From CAYXWM01 sp964468805 (GTDB taxonomy: Bacteria; Bacillota; Clostridia; Lachnospirales; WRBF01), in assembly GCA_964468805.1 (NCBI GenBank), contig CAYXWM010000017.1, positions 1-43,213 of the forward strand: DNA of 43,213 nt, written 5' to 3'. Of the stretch, positions 1 through 9,842 are shown in pieces. A program made the position numbers and the translations under genes. Within the stretch, counting starts at the first letter, position 1. Each line of letters begins with the position of its first letter. The notes under the pieces are model-generated. The model made no database searches and was not told where the DNA came from. It worked only from the letters and a program-made list of their open reading frames with translations.

Positions 1-128
1 TAAGCCTAGGACAGTCGGCATGGGAGCATGGGTGTTTGGGTTTGTAAGGCATAGCATTTCACTCCTTGGCAAAACAAAAGCCTTAGTAGGGTGAAACCCC
101 ACAAAGACTTTGTTTGTTTTTTGCTATC

Positions 129-600
129 ATAATATTATCAAAAGAGGCATGTATCATTCTATCTCATTTAGTATCATGTTTAGNNNNNNNNNNNNNNNNN
201 NNNNNNNNNNNNNNNNNNNNNNNNNNNNNNNNNNNNNNNNNNNNNNNNNNNNNNNNNNNNNNNNNNNNNNNNNNNNNNNNNNNTGGTGTAGTCGATGGGT
301 TTAATTTATCTGATGCTCCTCACAGAAACGGACATAAGGTGTTTGAGTTTGTAAGGCATTATAATATTATCAAAAGAGGCATGTATCATTCTATCTCATT
401 TAGTATCATGTTTAGGAACTCCAACGATTTTTTGGTGTAGTCGATGGGTTTAATTTATCTGATGCTCCTCACAGAAACGGACATAAGATGTTTGAGTTTG
501 TAATGCATTATAATATTATCAAAAGAGGCATGTATAATTCTATCTCATTTAGTATCATGTTTACGAACTCCAGCGATTTTTTGTACAGTCTATGGGTTTG
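129..600. repeat. Tandem 149-bp direct repeat overlapping the DUF1492 gene 3' end
   Basis: The segment ataatattatcaaaagaggc starts at 129, 361 and 510, and tggtgtagtcgatgggttt starts at 284 and 433, giving a period of 149 bp. Two complete units are visible (284-432 and 433-581), with a partial unit before the assembly gap. The unit adjoining the minus-strand DUF1492 gene supplies its last codons. The other units keep a degenerate copy of the same coding end (minus strand reads KKSLEF then NMILNEIE and a stop), so the repeat is a duplicated gene tail plus about 75 bp of downstream DNA. At 149 bp the unit is not a multiple of three, so it is not a repeated protein domain. A similar stretch at 30-52 is interrupted by about 80 bp of other sequence. 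Confidence 0.9.
184..283. other. Assembly gap of 100 N
   Basis: Exactly 100 Ns, the usual placeholder for a gap of unknown length. It sits inside the 149-bp tandem repeat, a normal place for an assembly to break. Repeat phase predicts the true missing length as 17 bp or 17 plus a multiple of 149 bp. Confidence 0.97.
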
Positions 601-954
601 AGGCCAGCTGTAATTAATTAAGCTACATAGTTCTTCCCAAGATTTCAGTGATATGTAGCTGTATTCCAAAAGCAATCGGCAGTCCGTGTCAGGAACTGCA
701 TCAATAACATCACCGATTTCGTGCTTAAGGTCTAAAAGCTCCTCCATTTTCCTTGCTAATTCAGCTTCCAAATCCATCATCTTTACAAGAGTAGCTTCCA
801 TAGGTTGAATATTACGATTACCACTTTTCGGCTCGTGGGATAACATTGAATTTGTTTTTTCAGCCAGCTCACGAAGCGAACGAACCTGCTCCAGTTTGCT
901 ATCTATCTGTCTATCAAGCTTATAGGCTCGGCTTAAATATTCTTTGGCTTTCAT
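508..954 (-). CDS. DUF1492-like phage protein
   Basis: This 148-residue protein has a coiled-coil-like N-terminal half (residues 1-85, rich in Leu, Glu and Lys) followed by AVPDTDCRLLLEYSYIS and WEELCSLINYSWPQTHRLYK. That layout matches DUF1492/ArpU-like proteins at the end of replication modules in Firmicutes prophages, whose C-terminus resembles a sigma-70 region 4 helix-turn-helix. The role is unproven, perhaps late transcription control. The start overlaps the end of the VRR-NUC frame by ATGA. The C-terminus (MILNEIE onward) lies in the 149-bp repeat, and the last residues (LYMPLLIIL) look like read-through into repeat DNA, since sister repeat units stop right after NEIE. It is the only gene of the phage module without an obvious internal stop. 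Confidence 0.6.
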   Translation of the reverse strand: MKAKEYLSRAYKLDRQIDSKLEQVRSLRELAEKTNSMLSHEPKSGNRNIQPMEATLVKMMDLEAELARKMEELLDLKHEIGDVIDAVPDTDCRLLLEYSYISLKSWEELCSLINYSWPQTHRLYKKSLEFVNMILNEIELYMPLLIIL

Positions 955-1235
955 CGGCTGGTCACCTCCGCTATAATTTTCCTAACCTCGTCTACACTTC
1001 TAACTACCACGGCAACACCACCAGCATTACGGATTTAAGCTATTGTTACCTCTTGTAGCTTTGTAGGTTTGCCTGTAGCCGATTTCACCTCAAAGGCGAG
1101 AAACCGTCCTTTGTAGCAACAAAGTATATCAGGTATTCCTGCCGTGCCATATTGGCCACCATGTTCCTTAAAGCAGAAGGTGTCGGGTAGTGACTTTAAA
1201 TACCTAAGTATTGCAATTGTTATCATTTTTTCCAT
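951..1235 (-). pseudogene. VRR-NUC domain nuclease, interrupted by a stop codon
   Basis: A small phage-type VRR-NUC (PD-(D/E)XK superfamily) nuclease. The open part has 66 residues and shows GTAGIPDILCCYKGRFLAFEVK, that is, the PD and ExK catalytic signature. A TAA at 1035-1037 ends it after LQEVTIA, but the same frame continues IRNAGGVAVVVRSVDEVRKI to a TGA at 951-953 that overlaps the next start. This restores the usual length of about 94 residues. The most economical reading is a nonsense mutation of a CAA or AAA codon. A ribosome binding site (AGGAG) precedes the ATG. The catalytic residues precede the stop, so a truncated product is possible but would lack the last strand and helix. Confidence 0.8.
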
Positions 1236-1256
1236 TTGAAAGCTCCTAAAAAAGTA

Positions 1257-1379
1257 TTTGACGATTTTACAGCTTTGACGGGTTTTCCACGGTCCTTATA
1301 TATATTCTTTTTTTTATGCACTTCTTGCACATTGGTTCTTATGCAAAGGAATAGAAAAGGGTCGTCAAAGTCGTCAAAT
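1257..1379. repeat. Inverted TTTGAC(GA) motifs between primase and VRR-NUC genes
   Basis: The spacer between the primase-helicase and VRR-NUC genes has tttgacgattttacagcttt at 1257-1276 followed by gacggg. It also has the opposite-orientation motif gtcgtcaaagtcgtcaaat at 1361-1379, a 9-bp direct duplication. The arms face each other across about 80 bp. Such repeated short motifs next to a replication initiator can be iterons or origin elements, but I see no further support such as an AT-rich unwinding element with DnaA boxes. Confidence 0.45.
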
Positions 1380-3881
1380 TTATTTGTTAAGCTGTATCCC
1401 ACGCCAAGTTCTACGTTTGCTGACCTTATCGCAGGCACGCTCGATGCTTGGATAGGTGCTTTCTAAATCCCTGTTAAAGCTACTTTGAGACAAGGACTTA
1501 AAGCCATTTTTTATACAGTAATCTTTGTACTGCTCGAATAATTCTTCACGAATACATTCCACACCGTCCTTGATTTCACAGCATTCATCCACGAACAAAA
1601 GAGCACTGTTACTCTCAATACGATAACGATCAAGTTCAGCCTTTGTCCGCTCTGTTTCGGTAAATACATATCCATTTTTAATAAGCCTCTTTAGCCCTTG
1701 CAAAGCCCACATAAAGATGCCATCCCGCTCAGTCATCAGCTTTTCGAGCAGGTTAGCATCACGCTTTTCCGCAGGAACGGCATTCTCAAATCTAATTATA
1801 ATAAGCCTTCTGTAGAAGCCATCGCTCTTATCACCGTAGTTTCTAGGTATCTCATTGCATGAGAATAAAAGCCGTGCGTATGGCTTGAAAAAGAATGGTG
1901 TCTTGTTTTTCCGCTCCCCAACTATGTAATCTTCACCTGTAATACTTTTAAAAAGTCCATTGTCATCAATTGCCTTTGAGGGCAAATCTGCAAAGATATT
2001 GGCAAGTTTACCGAAAAGCTCTGCTGTTTTAAATCTGTCACCAATACTCTGCCAAGGTATATTTGACACATTGGTATTGCCGAGCAGTACCTCCTGCACC
2101 GTGGACAGAAGCGTAGATTTTCCTGCATTGGGTGCACCAACAAAGACAAAAGATTTCTGTGCTTTGTTTATTGGGACAAGGAAATAACCAAACATCTCCT
2201 GTACCGGTGGAATTTCTTCTTTGTTCAAAAGGCTGTTTAAGAAATTTAAAAACATCGGACTTTTTGCCGTTGGCTCGTATGTAGCGTTAATCTGAACCGT
2301 TGAATAAAATTCGGGTGTATGGGGCTTAAAGCTATCATCAAGTACGTTATAGAGACCATTTTTTACATTGATGATAAACGGATTACAGTTAATTTCCCTA
2401 ATAGGTTTATTTATAAGCATTTTCCATTGACCTTCGGCATCGTTGATTCCTGACATAGTTGCATATCGGTCACGCATATGCTCCCTAACTCTTGCTGTTG
2501 CGGAAAGGTCAGACTATTCGTTATATACACCGTTTTCGTAAAAGTAATAGCTCTCAGCACCGTAAAATGCATGAATGTTCTCGGACATATGCTTAGCTAG
2601 TATGCCGGGGATAAACCGTAGACCACCACGCTCGGTCGGCTCGTACCAATCAGGAAGCTCCTCGCCCGAAGTTTCACGTTTGTTGTCCTTACTTTCAGCA
2701 TACCGCTTATATATCTCTTTATGAAGTGCCAGGAGCGGTTTGATATCGTTTGATTTCAGTTTGAAAAACTCCTTTATTTCATACGAAATGAAAGTTTCAG
2801 CAATAATTGGTTCGACATTATATAAATAATCAGTCACAAAACCTCTTGCAATCTCGATATTATCAAGGGCGTTTGATTTTTGTTCCTGTTCTGATAAAAT
2901 CAAACGAAGGTCAGCAATATTAAGGGGGTTATAACATAATGCTGCCGGTGACTTGCAGCCACATACACCGTTTTCAGATTTTGGACATTTGAAGCCCTTT
3001 TCAGCTATCGTTTTACAAGTAATGGGCTTTGTGTTGCTTGCCATAAAGTGATTAATTTTATCTTGTGTTTCTTTGTAGCTATATTTTGGGTAGTTCTTAG
3101 ACAAAGCGTGAATAGCCCTATCGCTACCTTCAAATACGGCGATGTTTGTAATCATCGAATACCAATCATGTTCGGATAAGGTTGCTACGTTCTGCTTACA
3201 GTGTTGTATGAAATCACAGCGGCGACCCACTAATATCAAGCCCTTTCGTGTACCTAGGGGAATGTTAGATTTTTCCCATGTGACTTCATCTATTACCTCC
3301 GGAAGTGCCATTTCAAGCTCAGCTTGGGTGTAACGTAGTTCTGGATTAAATTTAATTAACGACACCATAAACGGCTCACCCTTGCGATGTTCGAAGGTCG
3401 GTAAGCGCAGAACACGGCTTTCGTTGACACAGGCAGGGTCACCCTGAAAATGTGCAATCAGGCGTTTCTGTACTCTACGATAATCTTCAACCTTGCCGTC
3501 TTTAATGAGCCAGTATGTATGAAGTGATTTTTTTGTTCTTACGATAAGGCTTGGAGGTAACGGGAATGCCTCAATCTGTTCTAATTGTTTTTCGATAGAA
3601 AGGGTATCGTTTTCTACAAACTGTGCGTTAATCCGGCTGATTTCATTGTCTTCATGACCGCCGAAATTTACAACAAAGAAGATACCCCTGTCTTGTCGGT
3701 TGTGTTTCTTAAGTGTATCAATAATACCACTAATTTTGCTTGCTTGGCATTCCAGCTTTTGTCCCCTGAATGCGGAGTTCTTTTTATCAGAAAAGATTCG
3801 GAGGCAGACAGTTTCATCTGCATCAAAAAACGGTTTTATAAATTCTTCTAAGGGAATATCAAGAGGGGTTAGTTTATTCAT
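1380..3881 (-). pseudogene. Phage/plasmid P4-type primase-helicase, interrupted by a stop codon
   Basis: One reading frame of about 834 codons carries a TAG at 2514-2516. Upstream of it lie 455 residues with a primase-like N-terminal region and a Cys cluster (CPKSENGVCGC, about residues 299-309), ending YYFYENGVYNE. The frame continues without shift into SDLSATARVREHM and a superfamily 3 helicase: Walker A GAPNAGKST, Walker B-like ANIFADLP, and the sensor/motif C block LLFSCNEIPRNYGDKSDGF followed by YRRLIIIRF. D5/P4-type proteins of phages and integrative elements prime and unwind DNA at their own origin. The stop lies between primase and helicase halves, so a split product from an internal start (ATG 2477) cannot be excluded. 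Simple inactivation fits the state of the neighbouring genes. Confidence 0.82.
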
Positions 3882-3886
3882 TAAAA

Positions 3887-3983
3887 TTACAGCTCTATTA
3901 TTTTTATTTTTGCTTTTGCAAGTAGTGCTGATAAACGCTCAACTTGTTTCAGCGTGGTACATTTTAGCAATATCATTCAGCAT
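3887..3983 (-). pseudogene. Small coiled-coil-like ORF with frameshift
   Basis: A strong ribosome binding site (GGAAGGAGATATAAA) precedes an ATG at 3981-3983 giving MLNDIAKMYHAET. A one-base frame change then leads into KQVERLSALLAKAKIKIIEL and a TAA at 3887-3889. The joined product would be a 30-odd residue amphipathic helical peptide. In the unshifted frame a TGA follows directly. It overlaps the ParB-like gene end by 7 bp and sits just before the primase start, so it may once have been translationally coupled. No function is recognised. Confidence 0.4.
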
Positions 3984-4774
3984 TTTATATCTCCTTCCAT
4001 AACCAGTCTTCTTTTTTCGGGCAGTCCTTTGTTGTAGAAGAATACTAAGCTGGCACAGAACATAGTTCGCATATTTTGATTGCTGACGATTTTGACCGTA
4101 AATTCAGCACGACCTAAATAGTTTCTGTAGATATTACTGCAGTTTACGTTGCAAAGTCTCTTAGCAAAATCCTGCTCTCCAAAGCGGTTTATGAAATCCG
4201 AAGTGCCTACCAAAAATTCACGGTAAAGGGAAGTATCTTCTTAGTCCCAAGTACTTACTAGAAGCCTAAGTGTCCTATTTAAAATATCATAGCCGTAAAC
4301 CTTATAAATGGTCATTAAAGCGTTTATTGCACTAAGTGTATTAGGCTTCCATGAACGTCCTGATGTACCGACAATAAAGCCGTTTTCTTTTGCAATTTCA
4401 TTAATATCTATACAGACTTTATCTCCTGCCTCAAGCCCTGCTTTGAACATATTGTATATGGTGAGCTTTCGGGAATTTTCATTATGTTTTCGGAAATACT
4501 CCGCTTCCTCTTCGTTTAAAAGCCCTTCAAGAACGATACACATAACATGTGTGTATCCGATCTGCCTCATAGCAGATGCTCTGTGTGCACCATCAAGCAG
4601 GTGGTATTTGCCCTCACGTCGGCTAACGACCAAAAGTCCAAGCTTTGCTTCATCAAAAGATTTTGAAATATTGTTAACCTGCTTTGTGTTTGTAGGTCGC
4701 TGATAACCACCGACTGTCAGATTGCTGAGAGGAACACTTTCAATATGTTGTACAATTATTAACTTTAATTTCAT
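3977..4774 (-). pseudogene. ParB/sulfiredoxin-like protein (DUF6551 type), interrupted by a stop codon
   Basis: The N-terminal part has a ParB-like fold signature: YQRPTNTKQVNNISKSFDEA, then the nucleotide-site motif LLDGAHRASAMRQIG, then EEEAEYFRKHNENSRKL. The frame is stopped by TAA at 4241-4243 after LLVSTWD but continues in phase (EDTSLYREFLVGTSDFINRF, later YNKGLPEKRRL) to 3977. This gives a full length near 265 residues, as usual for phage ParB-like proteins in replication modules. I chose ATG 4774 over the upstream in-frame TTG at 4783. Such proteins may be nucleases or accessory replication factors; the activity is not known here. Confidence 0.7.
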
Positions 4775-4785
4775 ACCTTTCAATT

Positions 4786-6623
4786 TTATTGTATTTCCTT
4801 CATTTTTCCGAACTTTTCACCATAAGATGCCTCTGCAATTATCAAAACATCAAAATCCTCAAACGGCTGTGCTTCCATACAAGACTTTAAAAATCTACTG
4901 CTTCATCAACACGCTCCGTTGGTACTTCAAATACTAGTTCATCGTGAACCTGCAAGAGTGGTAGCAGCCATAAACGATCCTGCAATCCAACAATAATTCG
5001 TCCCATTGAAAGTTTGAGAATATCAGCTGCGGTGCCTTGAATTGGCGTGTTTAACGCACATCTCTCTGAGAAGCTCTTTTTGCCCCAATCAGTGGAGTTA
5101 ATGTTTGGCAAATATCTCCGTCGTCCTAGAGCAGTTTCACTGTAGCAAGATTGCTTTGCTGTCTTTTTCACGGTTTCCTGCCATTTTGCCAGTGCCGGAT
5201 ACCCTGACTTAAGATTTAATATAATATCCTCACATTCCTTAAGGGACACATCAAGTCCAGCCTTGAATTTAAGATTTCGTTGCAAACCTTTTGCAAACAA
5301 TCCGAAAAAGACACCAAAGTTGCAGTTCTTGGCTATTGCCCTTCGGTTTTTATAGTTCTCAGCATTTTTATCCACGGCTTGTTCAAAGGGAATATGGTAA
5401 ATAACCGAGGTAGTCTGAGCGTGAATGTCGCCACCTGTTCGATAGGTTTCCAGCATAGTTTTATCACGGCAATAGAACGCTCATACACGTAGTTCAATCT
5501 GGGAAAGGTCAACACTTACAAGCATCTTTCCTTCAGGAGCGATTATAAAATTACGAACACCAATAAGGTCGTCGCTTCCAGCACGAGGACAGTTCTGAAG
5601 ATTTGGCTTATTACAGGAAAAACGCCCTGTATACGTTCCCATCTGCATAAGGTTTGGGTGGATGCGACCAGTGACAGAATTTATATGTTCCAAATATCCG
5701 TCTATGTAGGTTGATTTTAACTTACCCCATTTGCGATATTCTTGAATAAATTGAAAAAGTTGTACCAATTCCGGTTTGTTATCTTTACACCAATCTGACA
5801 GCAAAATCATAGCCTCATCATCAGCTGCTTCCTTATATTTTGTGGTGGTTTTCACCACAGGGAGTTTTAAGTCCTTATATAGATAATTCTTAAATGCAAC
5901 GGTTTAAGCGTTGGCACCTAAGTTAATATCGCCAATAATGAATGCTATTTCCTCTTTTAGATGTGTTAATCGGTTGATAGCTTCAGCCTGTTTCTCAAGC
6001 ATTAGAACCTTGTCGACAAGAAGACCGTTGTATTTCATAGCACCTACATATATAGCGGTAGGGCTTTCGATTTGCTCTACTATAACACGGTGCTTTGGCA
6101 TATACCTTTCAAACCAAGCATTGAAGGTGTTATATAGTCGTAGTGTGTAATCGCTATCACTACAGGCATAATTCACGGTTTCAATACGATTGGCATCTAG
6201 CTCGTCAAAGTGCCCTCCGGCGGTAACTTGCTCAAATTTCGGAAGCTCTACACCCAAAAGCTCAGGTACGAGAGTTTTAAGACCACTGTCTATCAAAGCG
6301 CGGAATTCTGTATTACTTTTTAATGTCAGCATGGAAGCAATAATCGTGTCGTACACAGGTGGTGCAATAACAATATCCAAGCCGTAAAAAAAGCTACTCT
6401 CAAAGGCAAGATTGTGTGCTATCTTAAGAATTCGATTGTTCCTTAATAACTGAGTTATAAAGGGGAAGAAAACCGAATACTCCATGTTTTTGCTGACTTT
6501 ATGTGCAATCGGCACATAAACCGCTGAGCCTTCGGATATCGAAAAACTGACACCCACAATATGTGCCTTGTGTGGATCAAGGGCTGCTCCCTGTTCCTCA
6601 CGGAATCCTTCGCAAGGCGAGGT
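4786..6623 (-). pseudogene. Phage-type family A DNA polymerase, N-terminally truncated and multiply interrupted
   Basis: Recognisable pieces are a DnaQ-like 3'-5' exonuclease domain (KIAHNLAFES; VNYACSDSDYTLRLY as Exo III) and the polymerase domain. The latter has motif A LVSVDLSQIELRV, motif B RRAIAKNCNFGVFFG and motif C LLQVHDELVFEVP. The frame is broken by TAA at 5904-5906 (after NLGANA, continuing TVAFKNYLYKDL), by TGA at 5481-5483 (directly after motif A, continuing AFYCRDKTMLET) and by a one-base T-run deletion near 4890. After that shift, the tail KSCMEAQPFEDFDVL runs to a TAA at 4786-4788. The gene starts abruptly at about 6623 with TSPCEGFREEQGAALDPHKA, exactly where the Exo I Asp/Glu motif should be. 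Upstream sequence belongs to a different gene family. The protein cannot be made in active form. Confidence 0.85.
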
Positions 6624-9002
6624 TATACGTTCTCTTGTCTGCTCAACAGAATTACAGAGATTCAAAGGAATATTGAAAATCTTAGATGATGCTTCATTAA
6701 AGGCTCTCTCTTCAGCAGTCATGGTAACGATGTATTTATCCTTGTAACGAGGAATAGTGGTAAGATTATGCTTAATAATCTCATCAACCATTTCCTTAAG
6801 CTTTGCAATAGTTAAAATGTCATTTGTAAGACCATCACTCCAACTGTAAGAACCATCTGCGTATTCTTTTAGTATAAAGCCCATTACAAAAGCAGTAAGG
6901 TTACAAGGCATAAAGCCGTAAGGTTCTTCCTTAAAAGCATTATAAATCTGAGCGATAGAAATTCTGCCGTCTTTTTTAAATGCTTCTACAATAATATTCT
7001 CCAAATGCTGTTTAATTTTGGAAATCTGTATGTTTGGTGTATTAATCCAGTAATCTTTAATCTGCCATGCTTTTTCACCTATATAGTTCTCCAATTTGGT
7101 TTGCGGGTTGCCGGAACGGTATTGACCAGAAGTAGTTTGATTTACACCACAATCAACACCTGCCTGAAGAGAGGTAGCTTGCCACATGGTATCAGTAACG
7201 GCACTACCTGTTTCCAAGCCATCTGGATACCGCTTTCTATTTATTGCAGCTAATTCACTGTATAGAAGATCAAGGGTACTGGCTCTTTCGCTTTTTGGCT
7301 TATCAGTAGTATAAATTACAAACTCACCTTCAGCGATTTTTTTCTCCATTTTTTGAGAACCTCCCTTGCATTTGATTCGTACTGTGCAGCCAAACCCTTA
7401 TCCTGCTTAATGTTAATAACTGAGTTTGCCATTGCCTCTACATATTGCTCCATAAGGTCGTTGCCGAGAGGTGTGATTGAGGCATCAATAAATACAATAT
7501 CGTAATTACTGTCATTAACAGCTTCTTGAATATATTTTCCGATAATTACACTTTCGGCTTCATCTTTGGCGAATGTTACAACTGCCATAATTCTATTGCT
7601 TGATTACTTAATGAGTTAATAGTGGATCTAAAATCGCTATAAGCATCTCATAACATAACGTAGTCGAATGGCACCACTTAGTGAAATAGCCGAGGAAATA
7701 TCTCCTTCGTTAATAAGAGCAGAGGTGGATTTTTTGCGCTGTTCATCTTTATGCTTGTCAAGTTCCACAGCATTACCTGCGTTAATTAGTGCAGAATATT
7801 GAAATTTTCCACCTCTAATAGGTTTTCTGAAAAGAACATCAGGAATTAGACTGTCTGCAATACGGGCAGCCTCATCATTCGCCAAATCAGATCCTTCAAA
7901 AGCGTTGTTTATATTCTTTTCATTAGGAATAAACAACTCTACAGAATCACCAGTCTTCTGAGAAATAGCCTGCATAAGAAGAACAGTCTTTAGTATTCTT
8001 TTTTCATCCCGATCGAGGTTCTTGGTGATTGCAAGGGAGTAGCAATCTAAAATAGAACGAATATCGTGAGATAAATATTCCTTGCCTTTTTCATAGAAGA
8101 AATCCCATAGCATATCAATTGTGAGCAGTGGGTTTTCATCGAAAGGTCTGCAATTGCTAATAAACCATTGGAAACCTTTGATTTCATTTCCACGGTCGTT
8201 TTTAATAAAGTCAAACATACTACGCTGATTTGAATCGAAGACGGAAGATATGTATTTCAAAAGTAAAGCTGTATAAGGATGAATTGGCAGTATTGATTTC
8301 AATTCATTATCTGAAATACAGGCCTTACCTTTTACAAGCTGTCTTGCATCATGTGTTCTTTCATAGAGTTCACAAGAGGTGTTTTCCCAGTCTGCCTGAA
8401 TCTGAGAATCCTCGTTTTTCTCCATGGCTGCTCCCATCAGACGGAATGCCATGTTTTCAGGCAATTGGATACCACAGATAGGGCTTATAAAACGACCTAA
8501 AATCTTCTTCCAATCTTTATCCGTTTCAAAAAATATGCCTAACATTATGTGTAACAACAATAAAATAGAATGGCTCACTACCACTAAGGTCAGCAATTTT
8601 TTGGAAACCGGTCAAGGCTCTCATATTATTTCTAAAATACTCCGTAAACTCGTCCCAGATGAATATCACTGCCTTTAGGTTGTTTTCTTTAATGACAGAC
8701 TTTAACCATTCAACAAGGCCGTCAACATCAAGAGTTAGTGCTTTAAACTGCTTTTCATCTCCTACCTTCATTATTTTACCCATGAGTTCCTGCAAGCTGT
8801 CTCTAGTAAATGTATTCAGCTTTTCAATAAGAGCATCTACATCATCACCAGCGAAAAGGTCAGCGTATTCTGTAGTAATAAGAGCATTGTAAGCATTTTT
8901 TGCCCAAGGTTCTGATAACCACTTGATTAGCATCTTTCAATGTGGACTGTGCTTCTTCCATTTCTTAAACTTGCTTTCGTTAATAGTATATCTTTTTGCC
9001 AT
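6624..9002 (-). pseudogene. BrxC/PglY-like BREX ATPase remnant
   Basis: Open segments in different frames (8933-8526, 8596-7637, 7588-7316, 7349-6624) join into one protein resembling BrxC/PglY, the large P-loop ATPase of BREX phage defence. Features seen: Walker B region AVIFIWDEFTEYFRNN, then FYFIVVTH, DKDWKKILGRFISP, ILPIHPYTALLLKYI, and a C-terminal block GFMPCNLTAFVMGFILKEYA followed by DGSYSWSDG. One-base indels occur near 8920, in the T-run at about 8527-8533, near 7655, near 7578, and in an A7 run at about 7332-7338. The N-terminal third with Walker A is absent; the start at 9002 gives only 21 codons (MAKRYTINESKFKKW...) before a stop. The C-terminus is lost at 6624, where phage polymerase sequence begins in frame. 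No other BREX gene is in the window. It could instead be a related large defence ATPase. Confidence 0.62.
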
Positions 9003-9019
9003 TTTTATCACCCTGTTTA

Positions 9020-9046
9020 ATTATACCATTTTTTCTTTATATTCAA
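9020..9046 (-). promoter_or_regulatory. Sigma-A-like promoter for the decayed ATPase gene
   Basis: On the minus strand TATAAT (9020-9025) is preceded by TGG, an extended -10 (TGnTATAAT), with TTGAAT at 9041-9046 and a 15-bp spacer. It is followed by GGGTGATAAAA and the ATG at 9002. The promoter looks intact although the gene is not. It is divergent from the promoter of the 9179 operon. Confidence 0.55.
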
Positions 9047-9107
9047 CGTTTTTTATTAGTGTTTAGGATTAATAAAAAAATCAGATATTTAAATCAAATA
9101 AAATTTA

Positions 9108-9136
9108 TTGGGTTTTATGTAAAATTATGTTATACT
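9108..9136 (+). promoter_or_regulatory. Sigma-A-like promoter of the two-gene operon 9179-10466
   Basis: TTGGGT (9108-9113), a 17-bp spacer and TATACT (9131-9136), about 43 bp before the first ATG. A ribosome binding site GAAAGGTGAG follows at 9161-9170. The spacing is ideal, so the operon is probably expressed without outside help. Confidence 0.6.
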
Positions 9137-9178
9137 TACATTGTCATGTTTAAAAGAACGGAAAGGTGAGTTGATATA

Positions 9179-9802
9179 ATGCAGCATAATCTTTGGAAAG
9201 CAAAGAGAATTTTGAGTCTATTAGTAAAAGTTTCTTTATACTCAATGGGAGGAAGTATACTTCTTATAAACATCTCTTCTTTTTTAGGGAAAAGTTCAGA
9301 CACTTTAATGACATTAATAAGCATCATATCATTAATTGTATTATCTCTTTGGAATTTATTTGATAAAAAACTATGGAAATTAGAAAAAATATATAGATGG
9401 TTGCCTGTAAATTTTTCTACTCCGAATATTTCAGGTCGTTGGGAAGGCAGTTTAATAAGAGAATCTAAAGTCAGTAATTTTGTTCTAGAAATCACTCAAA
9501 CTTTTACGCATATATCCTGTAACACATTTTCTTTTAATAGTTATTCTAAAAGTGAGCTTGCAGAGTTACTGTACAATGAGTCGGATGGTACTTATAGATT
9601 AGTATATATATGGAAAGGAAAAACTAAAAATAATCCATATAGTGTTGGTGCTACTAATGAGTTTTCAGGTACTACTATCTTAAATATAACAATGAATCCA
9701 ATGAAGCTGGTTGGCTGCTATTATACAGATAGGGAACCTTGTCAAACTAAGGGTGAATTAAAATTTGAAGTGCGACAGGAGACGCTAAAAAATTCGTTTT
9801 AA
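9179..9802 (+). CDS. Cap15-like 2TM-beta effector (S-2TM-beta family)
   Basis: This 207-residue protein has two hydrophobic helices (about 14-35 and 41-60) and a beta-strand-rich soluble domain (about 82-200). The soluble part shows PNISGRWEGSL, then EITQTFTHISCNTFSFNSYS, then YRLVYIWKGK and LVGCYYTDREPCQTKGEL. This order (SGxWxG, QTF.xI, S.S, LxYxWxxx, LxGxYYTxRxxxTxG) is what I know from the beta-barrel domain of Cap15, a CBASS effector that opens or disrupts the inner membrane on binding a cyclic nucleotide, and from related S-2TM-beta effectors such as those of Panoptes. It is intact, clearly richer in A+T than the flanking genes, and followed after 40 bp by its partner. No CD-NTase or mCpol synthase is adjacent, so the ligand and trigger are unknown. 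Family assignment is by motif reading only. Confidence 0.72.
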   Translation: MQHNLWKAKRILSLLVKVSLYSMGGSILLINISSFLGKSSDTLMTLISIISLIVLSLWNLFDKKLWKLEKIYRWLPVNFSTPNISGRWEGSLIRESKVSNFVLEITQTFTHISCNTFSFNSYSKSELAELLYNESDGTYRLVYIWKGKTKNNPYSVGATNEFSGTTILNITMNPMKLVGCYYTDREPCQTKGELKFEVRQETLKNSF

Positions 9803-9842
9803 ATATGATATATTTTATGCATCTCACATAAAAAGGAGTGAT

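Noticed and set aside
129..600. CRISPR array
   Set aside because: The repeated unit is 149 bp without alternating unique spacers and contains a gene end.
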